The position numbers were made by a program, and so were the translations under genes. DNA of 64,000 nt. Origin: Gluconacetobacter liquefaciens. GTDB lineage: Bacteria > Pseudomonadota > Alphaproteobacteria > Acetobacterales > Acetobacteraceae. Location: NCBI RefSeq assembly GCF_003350405.1, contig NZ_QQAW01000010.1, positions 1-64,000 on the forward strand, given 5' to 3'. Below the pieces are notes generated by a model. The model had not been told where the DNA came from, did no database searches, and saw nothing but the letters and a program-made list of their open reading frames with translations. This document shows positions 53,401 to 60,770 of this stretch, piece by piece. The first letter of the stretch is position 1; each line of letters begins with the position of its first letter.

Positions 53401-54567
53401 ACGACGGCGCTGGTGCTGACCCTGTTCGGTGCCTGCCCCAACCAGTTCGAATCCGCCGACATGCGGCAGTTCATCGTTGGATTGCAGGAAAAATGGGAAC
53501 GCCTGTGGCGGGATGGGCAGGACATGTCCGACGCGCGTGCGGGCCGCCTGCGCGAGCGCCTGTTCTCCGGGGGGCTGCGCATGTTCATGCAGCCGGTCAT
53601 CGACCTGCGCACCGGGCAGTTGCTGAAGGTGGAGGCGCTGGCGCGGCTGCAGGATGCCGACGGCACCATCCTGCCGCCCGCGACCTTTCTGGCATTGCTG
53701 GGGCATGATGAACTGGACCGGCTGTTCCAGTTCGGGCTCGAGCAGAGCCTGTCATGGCTGCGGTCGTGGGACGGCAAGGGTCTGTCGACCGAAATGTCGG
53801 TCAATCTGCCGCCATCCTGTCTGTCGAACACCAATGTGTTGCCCATGGTCGACGACATGCTGAACCGTCACGATATCGCCCCCCGCCGGCTGACGCTGGA
53901 AGTGCTGGAGACCCAGGGCCTCGATTCCGCCAAGCAGAAGGCGGCGCTGCGGGATTTCCGCTCCAGGGGCGTGCAGATGGCCATCGACGATCTCGGGGCC
54001 GGCCATAGCACGCTGCTGCGGCTTTCCGCGGCGCCCTTCGACTGCATCAAGGTGGATCAGGGCCTGCTGCGCTATGTCCGCGACGTGCCCTTGCAGGTCT
54101 TCAGCGTGATCCGCTCGCTGCGGGAAATGGGCCGCGATCTGCACAGCCAAGTGGTGGTGGAAGGGCTGGAAGATGCCGACATGATCGAGGCGATCTGCCA
54201 TCTCGGCTGCCAGTACGGGCAGGGGTTCGGCATCGCCCGGCCCATGCCGCCAGATGATTTCCTGGACTGGCATCGCGCCTATGCGGAGCGTGATCCGGGC
54301 CGCGACCGGGTGGAAGAGGACAGCGAAATCCGCAGCGTTCTCGGTGCGCTGGCCTGGCTGTGGACGGCTACGCGCGACTGCCCGCCATTGGGGCAGTTCG
54401 CGTTCGGGGACGGACCGCTGACGCGATGGCTGGAACGGTTGGGTCGCGATGATTCCGAGGCAGCGCGATGGTACCGCATCTGTTCCGCCGGCCCGGTGCC
54501 GGAGGAGATGGCGCGCGACATGCGGGACTGGCTGGAGGACCGCGTGGTCAACGCCGCGCACGGATGA
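50488..54567 (+). CDS. Multidomain GAF-PAS-GAF-GGDEF-globin-like-GAF-EAL cyclic-di-GMP protein
   Basis: A 1359-residue soluble protein. In order: a GAF domain (about 40-205), a PAS-like part (about 215-320), a second GAF (about 325-500), GGDEF (about 515-670, motif GGDEF at 585-589), an all-helical segment (about 690-830) resembling globin-coupled sensors, a third GAF (about 840-1010), and EAL (about 1020-1280, EAL at 1049-1051). The cyclase motif is intact, but the upstream I-site reads RENG, not RxxD. The EAL side has the expected NLPPSCL, LEVLET, AIDDLGAG, IKVDQ and GQGFGIARP. At the place of the proximal His of globin sensors there is Tyr780 (GSMYALFGV). It both could make and degrade c-di-GMP. 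No close partner gene. Confidence 0.85.
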   Translation: MRLPRVLLPASRRRLATQAEGEPERSGEDGGPRHRRRFQQLYRLNGFNSFLARVGMAFDPASDETAILSAACEAATRNARLRAAFIARPDAQGAFHLLAESGPVVQLHDPVFSARPDLAGQYGLVGRVWHGGQPVFCADVAREDALLPWRPRMRELGVRSCAVLPLWRGGEVWAVFGVYDGQADAFDPAISTILLEAATSLSRGLKTLDERRLKAAQIDRAQVGIVLLRDARIHAANSFAAGLAGCAPDGLHHAPAERIVGGDEARLEQARTQLRETGRARLSGVPLPRPDGHDLIADLSAVALDDPPGADSVWTMEDVTGRDETERLYRALINAVSAMLAAEDEAEKCRAVCETLVDGTLFNAVWLVQPDLSGRMVVRAHAGRGGDMIARLNWRIDQDSGPLPMTVRAWRDACLVHTNDMATDLVGIPGYGTVMRYGWRAVLSVPVLRGGQIWAVLTLTTLRASGFEDKSITLCRRLAELLGRSFDRLDTSRNLEQLRQEEARRARRDVLTALPNRLALEEYLPRAQERARARGMSVAVGLMDLDGFKSVNDTYGHAAGDKVLVELSRRLWEALRENGYIARLGGDEFVVVLENLDKDTANEQASVELDRLSSVVGEPFVLEDGTTARVGLAMGVAFYPQDGEKPEALLRQADNAMYQAKQGQGPRDANWHFAGALDEARILDDEAAADLLPIAPYGTVAADLLGRVVAAVARIGERIRQGVIPALWQKSGGAPVLANLTAEQHERLTEREVKHLEFMVAPVIVREDLLGEARRLGSMYALFGVDAAVIVAEQGFYLRLLLAEMEAGGMDGDDRYRVQQIVEARYRDDRRMRRMIAQQVRKAYIAALSDEMPGGAWSAVSNDALTALAKLPGIRSAFLMRPNAAGELVAQTIAGPCATALDEALLRGEVRPVIASSARRGSFIGAQAWRTGAWQSCPSVELDGAMAPWHALMANLRIRSAMSVPIRRLDGTTALVLTLFGACPNQFESADMRQFIVGLQEKWERLWRDGQDMSDARAGRLRERLFSGGLRMFMQPVIDLRTGQLLKVEALARLQDADGTILPPATFLALLGHDELDRLFQFGLEQSLSWLRSWDGKGLSTEMSVNLPPSCLSNTNVLPMVDDMLNRHDIAPRRLTLEVLETQGLDSAKQKAALRDFRSRGVQMAIDDLGAGHSTLLRLSAAPFDCIKVDQGLLRYVRDVPLQVFSVIRSLREMGRDLHSQVVVEGLEDADMIEAICHLGCQYGQGFGIARPMPPDDFLDWHRAYAERDPGRDRVEEDSEIRSVLGALAWLWTATRDCPPLGQFAFGDGPLTRWLERLGRDDSEAARWYRICSAGPVPEEMARDMRDWLEDRVVNAAHG

Positions 54568-54571
54568 GGGG

Positions 54572-54615
54572 CCTTGGTGCCGATGCGCAGGAAGCGGGTG
54601 TCGGATCGTCGCCTG
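54572..54615 (-). repeat. Internal MITE fragment downstream of the GGDEF-EAL gene
   Basis: The run GCGCAGGAAGCGGGTGTCGG matches GCGCAGGAAACGCGCGTCGG inside the 18217-18379 element, with GGCCTTG upstream also shared. No terminal repeats, so only a remnant. It starts about 5 bases after the stop of the GGDEF-EAL gene. Confidence 0.45.
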
Positions 54616-54633
54616 CGCCTGTTTCCGGGCGGA

Positions 54634-55284
54634 TCAGGGGGTGACGCGGTAGAGGGTGGTGCGTCGTGCGTCGCGGTCTTCGAGTTCGCGGGTGGTCGGG
54701 ATGTCGCGGGTGACGATCGGGTGCAGGCCGGCGCGGGGCAGGTAGGCGCGGCCGGGATCGGCGATCCAGACCTCGGCGGTGCGCGCGCATGCGCGCAGCC
54801 AGGGGAGGATATGCTCGGTCATCGGGTTTTCGTAGCAGACATCGCCGCACAGGATCAGGTCCCAGCGCGGCGCGGTGCCGACGAGGTCCGCGCCGGTGGC
54901 GGTGACGGCCACGCCGTTGGCACGCGCGTTCAGCGTGGTGGCGGCGACGGCCAGCGGGTCGATTTCGGCGGCCTCCACCATGCTGGCGCCGACCTGCGCG
55001 CAGGCGATGGCGGCGATGCCGCAGCCCGCCGCGAAATCCAGCACCCGGCGGCCGGCGACCAGGGCGGGATTGTCCAGGATATGGCGGGCCAGCAACTGGC
55101 CGCCGGGCCAGGCGAAGGCCCAGAAGGGGGGCTCGATATCCTGCCGGGTCAGCCAGTCTTCGCTGGCCTGCCAGATCGGGGTGATCTCGGTGGCCAGGTG
55201 CAGCGTGATCTCGGGCACCAGCGGGGCGTGGGCCGGGCTGGTGTTGGCGAGGATGAAGGATTCGGGATCGGGGCGGGTGCTCAT
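54634..55284 (-). CDS. Class I SAM-dependent methyltransferase (ETFB-methyltransferase-like)
   Basis: From ATG 55284 a 216-residue methyltransferase. PPFWAFAWPGGQLLARHI is the N-terminal pattern of the lysine-methyltransferase/nicotinamide-N-methyltransferase-like group (as in ETFB lysine methyltransferase), and VLDFAAGCGIAAIACAQVGA is the SAM-binding loop. DLILCGDVCYE follows as post-motif. It overlaps ubiA by 4 bp (ATGA). Protein substrate not provable here. Confidence 0.82.
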   Translation of the reverse strand: MSTRPDPESFILANTSPAHAPLVPEITLHLATEITPIWQASEDWLTRQDIEPPFWAFAWPGGQLLARHILDNPALVAGRRVLDFAAGCGIAAIACAQVGASMVEAAEIDPLAVAATTLNARANGVAVTATGADLVGTAPRWDLILCGDVCYENPMTEHILPWLRACARTAEVWIADPGRAYLPRAGLHPIVTRDIPTTRELEDRDARRTTLYRVTP

Positions 55285-56195
55285 CGGCCGGTCAGCCCGG
55301 CCAGGATAGCCAGGGCCACGGCCAGCCCCGTCTCGCGGTTGGAGCGGAACAGCATCAGGCAGCGGCGCGGATCGGTGCTGTCGAGATGGGCGACCTGCCA
55401 GCCCAGCGCGATGGCGGGCAGCACCATCGCCACCCAGAAGCCGATGGTGCAGCCGGCCAGCCAGCCCGCCAAAAGCAGGGCTGCCACGGCCAGTCCGTAG
55501 CAGGCCCCGACGAACTGGCGGGGTTGGCCCGCCCACAGGCGGGATGTCGATTTGACGCCGATGCGCGCGTCGTCCTCCATGTCCTGGAAGCCGTAGATGG
55601 TGTCGAAGCCGAGCTGCCAGAGGATGGTGGCGGCATAGAGCGCCGCCCATGCGGCGTCGATCCGCCCGGCCGCCGCCGCGTAGCCCATCGGGGCGCCGAA
55701 GCCGAAGGTGAAGCCCATGACGAGCTGGGGCCACCAGGTGAAGCGTTTGGCCAGCGGATACAGCCCCACCAGCAGCAGCGAGCCCACGCCCAGCAGGCGG
55801 CAGAGCCCGTTGAGTTGCAGCAGGATGACCAGTCCGATCGCCAGCAGCAGGGCGAGGAACCAGGCGGCCTGGCGCATGCGCAGCGCACCGGAGGCCAGGG
55901 GGCGGCCCGCCGTGCGCGCCACCATCCGGTCGATATCGCGATCCCACATGTCGTTGACCACGCAGCCGGCCGACCGCATCACCACGCTGCCGATCCCGAA
56001 CAGCAGCGCCAGCCGCAGGCGCTCGCCGGCCTCGACCCCGCCGGGCAGCAGGATGCCCCACAGGCCGGGCAGGAACAGCAGCCAGGTGCCGATGGGCCGG
56101 TCCAGCCGTGCCAGCAGCGCGTATGGGCGCAGCGCCGCGGGCAGGCGGCTGATCCAGCCTGTGGTCCGGATGTCGGTATGGGGGAGCGGGGTCAC
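55281..56195 (-). CDS. ubiA: 4-hydroxybenzoate octaprenyltransferase UbiA
   Basis: From GTG 56195 (GGAG 8 bases upstream) a 304-residue membrane prenyltransferase with about nine helices. The Asp-rich motifs are NDMWDRDIDR and QDMEDDARIG. LARLDRPIGTWLLFLPGLW is the UbiA opening. It attaches the polyprenyl tail to 4-hydroxybenzoate in ubiquinone synthesis. The frame is open upstream to 56309, but that part is non-homologous. Divergent from rsmE. Confidence 0.9.
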   Translation of the reverse strand: MTPLPHTDIRTTGWISRLPAALRPYALLARLDRPIGTWLLFLPGLWGILLPGGVEAGERLRLALLFGIGSVVMRSAGCVVNDMWDRDIDRMVARTAGRPLASGALRMRQAAWFLALLLAIGLVILLQLNGLCRLLGVGSLLLVGLYPLAKRFTWWPQLVMGFTFGFGAPMGYAAAAGRIDAAWAALYAATILWQLGFDTIYGFQDMEDDARIGVKSTSRLWAGQPRQFVGACYGLAVAALLLAGWLAGCTIGFWVAMVLPAIALGWQVAHLDSTDPRRCLMLFRSNRETGLAVALAILAGLTGR

Positions 56196-56338
56196 GCTGG
56201 GGTCTCCGTCTGGACACGCGGGCACAATAGAGGCATCGGGAGCAGCTTGTGCCCGCGTGTGAATGGGGCGCGGGATGGAAGCGGTCAAGGGCCGGGTGCG
56301 GGAGGGCATGTTCCCGGCCGGTCGGAGGTGGTGTCGTC

Positions 56339-57091
56339 ATGAAGGATTGTCCTCGCCTGTTCGCCGATCCGGCTGGAAAGCCGCCGATGGAGGCGGATGC
56401 GGTGCGCGATCTGGAGCCGGGGCAGGCCCATTACCTTGGCACCGTGATGCGGATGGCGCCGGGGGCGGAGGTTGCGCTGTTCAATGCCGGGGACGGGGAA
56501 TGGCTGGCCAGTCTGGTGGCGGTGCGGCGCGACCGCGCGCAGGTGCAGCTGCTGCATCGCCGCCGCGCGCCCGAGCCCGCATGCGGGCCGGTGTTGCTGT
56601 TCGCGCCGCTGAAACGCGATGCCACCGACATGGTGGTGCGCATGGGCACCGAGCTGGGCGTGACGCGCTTCCTGCCCGTGCTGACCGAGCGTACCAATAC
56701 GCATCGCGTCAATGTCGGGCGGCTGGAAGCCATTGCGATGGAGGCGGCGGAGCAGTGCGAGCGCCTGGACGTGCCGACGATCGGCGAGCCCGTACGCCTG
56801 CCCGAGCAACTGGCGGCGTGGCCGGCCGGGTGCACCCTGTTCGTGGCGGCGGAGCGCGACGGGCCGGATGACGGGGTGGGGGAGATCGACCGCGTGGCCG
56901 ATGGCGACGGGCTGCTGGTCGGCCCCGAGGGCGGGTTTTCCGACGCCGAGCGGCGCATGTTGCGTGCGCGGCCGTTTGTCAGGATGATCACGTTGGGAAA
57001 ACTGATCCTGCGGGCGGATACGGCGGCGGCATGCGGCCTCTCCCTGATGGGGGCTGGCTTCCGGCGCGCGTCTGGTGCAGATTCGCGCTAA
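56339..57091 (+). CDS. rsmE: 16S rRNA m3U1498 methyltransferase RsmE
   Basis: From ATG 56339 (GGAGGTGG upstream) a 250-residue SPOUT methyltransferase. GPEGGFSDAE and then ITLGKLILRADTAA form the knotted SAM site, KRDATDMVVRMGTELGV and AAEQCERLDVP are also diagnostic. It methylates uridine 1498 of 16S rRNA. A PUA-like domain forms the N-terminus. It precedes gshA in the same direction. Confidence 0.92.
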   Translation: MKDCPRLFADPAGKPPMEADAVRDLEPGQAHYLGTVMRMAPGAEVALFNAGDGEWLASLVAVRRDRAQVQLLHRRRAPEPACGPVLLFAPLKRDATDMVVRMGTELGVTRFLPVLTERTNTHRVNVGRLEAIAMEAAEQCERLDVPTIGEPVRLPEQLAAWPAGCTLFVAAERDGPDDGVGEIDRVADGDGLLVGPEGGFSDAERRMLRARPFVRMITLGKLILRADTAAACGLSLMGAGFRRASGADSR

Positions 57092-57104
57092 CCGACCGGT
57101 CGGT
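57091..57104. promoter_or_regulatory. 14-bp perfect palindrome, TetR-type operator candidate
   Basis: ACCGACCGGTCGGT is fully self-complementary and has the look of TetR-family operators. It begins at the last base of the rsmE stop codon and lies 62 bp upstream of the gshA ATG. No tetR gene is present in the window. Confidence 0.45.
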
Positions 57105-57166
57105 CGCATGGCTGCGGCGGACCCTTCCGTCGATCCGTTCTGTCTTTGAAGGCTTGTTCAGAAACG

Positions 57167-58579
57167 ATGTCGAACCCCGGCGAGCAAGATACCACCCCTG
57201 TTGAATCGATCGGCCAGTTGGCCGGGTTGCTGGCGGAGGGGGGCAAGCCGCGCGAACGGTGGCGGATCGGCACCGAGCATGAGAAATTCGGCTTTGTCCT
57301 GCCGGCCGCCGCCGGGCCGGAGCGGACGCCCTGGATGCCGCCGCCCTATGCGCCCGACGGAATCGGCGAGATCCTGACCGACCTGAACCGCCAGGATGGC
57401 GGTGGCAGATGGGAAGCGATCGAGGACAGGGGCAAGCTGATCGGGCTGAAGGGAATCGGCCCTGAACGCGGCGGGTCGGTGTCGCTGGAGCCGGCGGGGC
57501 AGTTCGAACTGTCGGGCGCGCCGTTGGCCAGCCTGCATGAGACGGGCCATGAGATGGCCCGGCATTTCGAGGCGATCCGCCCCGTCAGCCGCTCGCTGGG
57601 CATCGGCTTCGCGCCGCTGGGCTTCCACCCGATGGCGCGGCGCGCGGACATGCCGTGGATGCCCAAGAGCCGCTATGCGATCATGCGCAACTACATGCCC
57701 AAGGTCGGCACGCTGGGGCTGGACATGATGACGCGGACCTGCACCGTGCAGGTTAATCTGGATTTTGCCTCCGAGACCGACATGCTGCGCAAGCTGCGCG
57801 TGTCGCTGGCGTTGCAGCCGGTGGCGACCGCGCTGTTCGCCAATTCGCCGTTCTATGAGGGGAAGCCGAACGGGCTGCTCTCCAACCGCGCGCATGTGTG
57901 GACCGATACCGACAATGTGCGCTCGGGCATGCCGCTGGCCTTCTTCGATCCGTCATTCGGGTTCGAGGCTTATGTGGAATGGCTGCTGGATGTGCCGATG
58001 TATTTCATCGTGCGCGACGGGCAGATCCTGGACGTGGCCGGGCGGTCGTTCCGGGCGTGGATGAAGGGCGAGCGCCAGGACGGGCTGGAGGGTCTGGTGC
58101 CGACCATCGGCGATTTCGAGGACCATATGACCACCGCTTTTACCGATGTGCGGCTGAAGCGCTTCCTGGAAATGCGCGGCGCGGATGCGGGGTCGCCCGA
58201 GATGATGCTGGCGCAGTCCGCGCTGTGGGTGGGCCTGCTGTATGACGATGCGGCGCTGACGGCGGTCGATGCGCTGGTGCGCGAGCGGGACTGGGCGGAC
58301 TATGTCGCGCTGCGTGCCGCCGTGCCGCGCCAGGGGCTGGACGCGCCCTGGGCCGGAGGGGTGGCACACGACCTGGCCGCCCGCATGGTGGCGATCGCGG
58401 CCGAAGGGCTGCGCGCGCGCGCGGTGACGGATGGCAACGGGCGCGACGAGAGCCATCTGCTGGCGCCGTTGCAGGCGATTGCGGCCGGCGCCCCGACCCA
58501 GGCCGAGCATTGGCTGGAGCGGTATCATGGCGCGTGGCAGGGCGATGTGAGCAGGATCTTCGCCGAAGCGGCGGTTTGA
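57167..58579 (+). CDS. gshA: Glutamate-cysteine ligase (alphaproteobacterial/plant type)
   Basis: From ATG 57167 a 470-residue enzyme. The ATP-grasp-like GCS2 signatures are RIGTEHEKFGF, LEPAGQFELSGAPL and MPKSRYAIMRNYMPKVG, then MTRTCTVQVNLDF and PFYEGKPNG. These match plant and alphaproteobacterial GshA, first enzyme of glutathione synthesis (gamma-glutamylcysteine). A TTG start at 57146 is possible, but 57167 is the conserved one. A palindrome sits in the upstream gap; gshB is not in the window. Confidence 0.92.
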   Translation: MSNPGEQDTTPVESIGQLAGLLAEGGKPRERWRIGTEHEKFGFVLPAAAGPERTPWMPPPYAPDGIGEILTDLNRQDGGGRWEAIEDRGKLIGLKGIGPERGGSVSLEPAGQFELSGAPLASLHETGHEMARHFEAIRPVSRSLGIGFAPLGFHPMARRADMPWMPKSRYAIMRNYMPKVGTLGLDMMTRTCTVQVNLDFASETDMLRKLRVSLALQPVATALFANSPFYEGKPNGLLSNRAHVWTDTDNVRSGMPLAFFDPSFGFEAYVEWLLDVPMYFIVRDGQILDVAGRSFRAWMKGERQDGLEGLVPTIGDFEDHMTTAFTDVRLKRFLEMRGADAGSPEMMLAQSALWVGLLYDDAALTAVDALVRERDWADYVALRAAVPRQGLDAPWAGGVAHDLAARMVAIAAEGLRARAVTDGNGRDESHLLAPLQAIAAGAPTQAEHWLERYHGAWQGDVSRIFAEAAV

Positions 58580-58603
58580 TCGGTCTCTGATCTGTCGTAG
58601 CCG

Positions 58604-58617
58604 ATAACGCGCGTTAT
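58604..58617. promoter_or_regulatory. 14-bp perfect palindrome
   Basis: ATAACGCGCGTTAT, fully self-complementary, about 25 bp after the gshA stop and 57 bp upstream of the MbfA relic. It could be an operator of the lost mbfA gene; no regulator is nearby. Confidence 0.35.
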
Positions 58618-58673
58618 TCTCGCGATGTCGAAACGTCTTGTGTATGCCGGGAGAGTTTCGGCATGCAGTTTTC

Positions 58674-58883
58674 ATGCGCCAATTCACGACGCTGAACGAT
58701 CGAGAGATCCTTGCCTTCGCCATTTCGAACGAGGACGAAGACGCGCGGCGGCGCGTCGTGTTGCAGGTGATCCAGCCCGGTCTGGTCGGGTTGATGGATG
58801 GGTCGGTCTCCACGCTCGCGCCCGTCTTGTGGCTTCAGCATACGGTTCCTGAACGGATCACGGTTTTTTCGTTCTTTTTTTAA
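58674..58883 (+). pseudogene. mbfA: MbfA (rubrerythrin-VIT iron exporter) relic
   Basis: A 69-codon open frame: FTTLNDREILAFAISNEDED is the N-terminal ferritin-like segment of membrane-bound ferritin A, and it joins directly to LQVIQPGLVGLMDGSVSTLAP, the beginning of the VIT membrane domain. About 130 intervening residues of the ferritin-like domain and almost all of the transport domain are missing. The ending (VPERITVFSFFF) is nonsense. Intact MbfA has about 320 residues and exports iron and protects from peroxide. This remnant cannot do so. Confidence 0.8.
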
Positions 58884-59017
58884 AAGAACATTTCGGTCGG
58901 ACCTGCATGGTACGGTCGGCGCCTTGATCTTGCCGGAATGATCGGGCAACGAAGTCGGGCTGGACCGGTGCCTGCGCGAGGTATCGGCTGGTGACCTCCT
59001 GCGACCGACCGGGTGCC

Positions 59018-59677
59018 ATGACGCGACCGAACCGCCTGCCTTTCCTGCCGACCCGTCTTGCGACCTGCCTGCTGGGCGGGTTGATGGCCGGGGCCTGTCT
59101 GCCCGTGGCCGCGCTGCATGCCCAGACGGCGGCCGCGACGCTCTCGACCGCCGATCGCGGGTGGGTGCAGCGTATCCAGACCTATCTGGACGGGATTACG
59201 ACGCTGGAGGCGCAGTTCCAGCAACTGGCTCCGGACGGCAAGCGGGCCACCGGCACGGCATGGCTGAACCGGCCGGGGCGGATGCGCTTCGAATATGACA
59301 AGCCGAGCCCGCTGTTGCTGGTGGCCAATCATGGTCAGGTCGTCTTCAACGACAGCCAGTTGGGCCAGACCACGACGCTGCCGCTGGACAAGACGCCGCT
59401 GGGGCTGCTGCTGCGGCCCGGCCTGCAACTGTCGGGCGACGTGACCGTTACGGCTTTCACGCATGCCAACGGGCTGGTGCAGGTTACGCTGGTGCGGACC
59501 GCCTCGCCGGGGGACGGGAGCCTGACATTGGTGTTCCATGACAATCCATTGTCGCTGCGCTCGTGGAGTGTGGTCGATGCGCAGGGACAGGCGACGCAGG
59601 TCGATCTGTTCAATGTCCGCCTTGGCGGCGGCCCGATGCCGGATGGGCTGTTCGATACGAATATTGGTGACCAGTAA
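59018..59677 (+). CDS. LolA-like outer-membrane lipoprotein carrier
   Basis: From ATG 59018 a 219-residue periplasmic protein (GTG 58991 is also open). Signal peptide LLGGLMAGACLPVAALHAQ, then LEAQFQQLAPDGKRATGTAW, LNRPGRMRFEYDKP and TPLGLLL as in LolA-family proteins (half-barrel that carries lipoproteins). It may act as LolA, or be one of the LolA-related proteins of other clusters; no lolB, lolCDE is near. Confidence 0.82.
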   Translation: MTRPNRLPFLPTRLATCLLGGLMAGACLPVAALHAQTAAATLSTADRGWVQRIQTYLDGITTLEAQFQQLAPDGKRATGTAWLNRPGRMRFEYDKPSPLLLVANHGQVVFNDSQLGQTTTLPLDKTPLGLLLRPGLQLSGDVTVTAFTHANGLVQVTLVRTASPGDGSLTLVFHDNPLSLRSWSVVDAQGQATQVDLFNVRLGGGPMPDGLFDTNIGDQ

Positions 59678-59705
59678 GCGGGATGGATCGGCCGGGGATC
59701 CGGGG

Positions 59706-60770
59706 CTAGCGGTGCTGCTCGTCAGGCCCGGCTTCGCGGGCGAGTTCCAGCGCGCGGGCGTAGACCGTACGGCGCGGAAGGTTGATCGCGCCGGCGACCA
59801 GGGCCGCTGCATCCTTGACCGACAGGGTCGTCAGTGCCGCGCGCAGCCGGTCGTCCAGATCGTCGGCACCCGTGTCATCCTCGGCGGGCGGACCCAGCAG
59901 GACGGTGATTTCCCCGCGTGCCCGATAGTCGGCGTACCAGGCGGCCAGTGTGCCGACAGGGCCACGACGCACCTCCTCGAACCGTTTTGTCAGTTCGCGC
60001 GCCACGGCGGCGGGACGGTCGGCGCCGAAGATGTCGGCGAGGTCGGCCAGCATCTCGGCCAGCCGGTGCGGGGCCTCGTGCCAGATCAGGGTGGCGGACA
60101 GGCCGGCCTGCTCGGCGGCGCGCAGTCTGGCCAGCCCTTCGCGCCTTGCCGCCGTGCGCGGCGGCAGGAAGCCCGAGAACATGAACGGATGCGGCGGCAG
60201 GCCGGACAGGGTCAGCGCCGTGATCGCGGCGTTGGGGCCGGGGACTGCCGTCAGCGTGATATCGGCCGCGATCGCGGCGCGCGCCAGGCGGAAGCCGGGG
60301 TCGGAGAGCAGTGGCGTGCCGGCGTCGGAAATGATGGCGATGCGGCGGCCGCGTTCCAACTGGCCGATCAGGGCGGGAATGCGCTGCTGCTCGTTATGGT
60401 CGTGCAGGGGCTCGGTGCGGGTGGTGATGCCGCGCGCGATGAGCAGGCGCGCGCTGGTGCGGGTGTCCTCGCACAGGATCAGGTCGGCTTCCGCGAGGGT
60501 GGTGGCGGCGCGGTCGCTGAAATCGCCGAGATTGCCGATGGGTGTGGAGACAAGCGTCAGCACGCCACGGCCGGGATGGCCGGTGGGCGGGATATCGTCT
60601 TCCTCTTCGGCGTGGGTTTCGAACGGGTCCTCCGCCGGAGGCGTGTCCTCGTGCGTGCCGGGGGCATGACGGGCGGGGTCGGCTCGGCTATGGGAAGATG
60701 GCGCAGGGCTGAAGGACGCGGCTTCATGGGGCGCGTGGAAAGGCAGGGACGAGGAAGATGAATCGGTCAT
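59706..60770 (-). CDS. rsmI: 16S rRNA 2'-O-ribose C1402 methyltransferase RsmI
   Basis: A 354-residue tetrapyrrole-methylase-fold enzyme. LVSTPIGNLGDFSDRA, then LCEDTRTSARLL, ISDAGTPLLSDPG and VPGPNAAITALTLSGLP are RsmI hallmarks. It 2'-O-methylates cytidine 1402 of 16S rRNA. The first 70 or so residues before GVLTLVSTP are charged and Ser/Pro/Glu-rich, unlike the usual start. The chosen ATG overlaps the divergent lpoA start by 13 bp; a later start would remove this. Divergence from lpoA is as in enterobacteria. Confidence 0.9.
   Translation of the reverse strand: MTDSSSSSLPFHAPHEAASFSPAPSSHSRADPARHAPGTHEDTPPAEDPFETHAEEEDDIPPTGHPGRGVLTLVSTPIGNLGDFSDRAATTLAEADLILCEDTRTSARLLIARGITTRTEPLHDHNEQQRIPALIGQLERGRRIAIISDAGTPLLSDPGFRLARAAIAADITLTAVPGPNAAITALTLSGLPPHPFMFSGFLPPRTAARREGLARLRAAEQAGLSATLIWHEAPHRLAEMLADLADIFGADRPAAVARELTKRFEEVRRGPVGTLAAWYADYRARGEITVLLGPPAEDDTGADDLDDRLRAALTTLSVKDAAALVAGAINLPRRTVYARALELAREAGPDEQHR

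Noticed and set aside
54634-56340. One long minus-strand frame of 568 codons
   Set aside because: Only the last 216 codons are the methyltransferase. The rest is the off-frame shadow of ubiA, which has its own frame with clear motifs.
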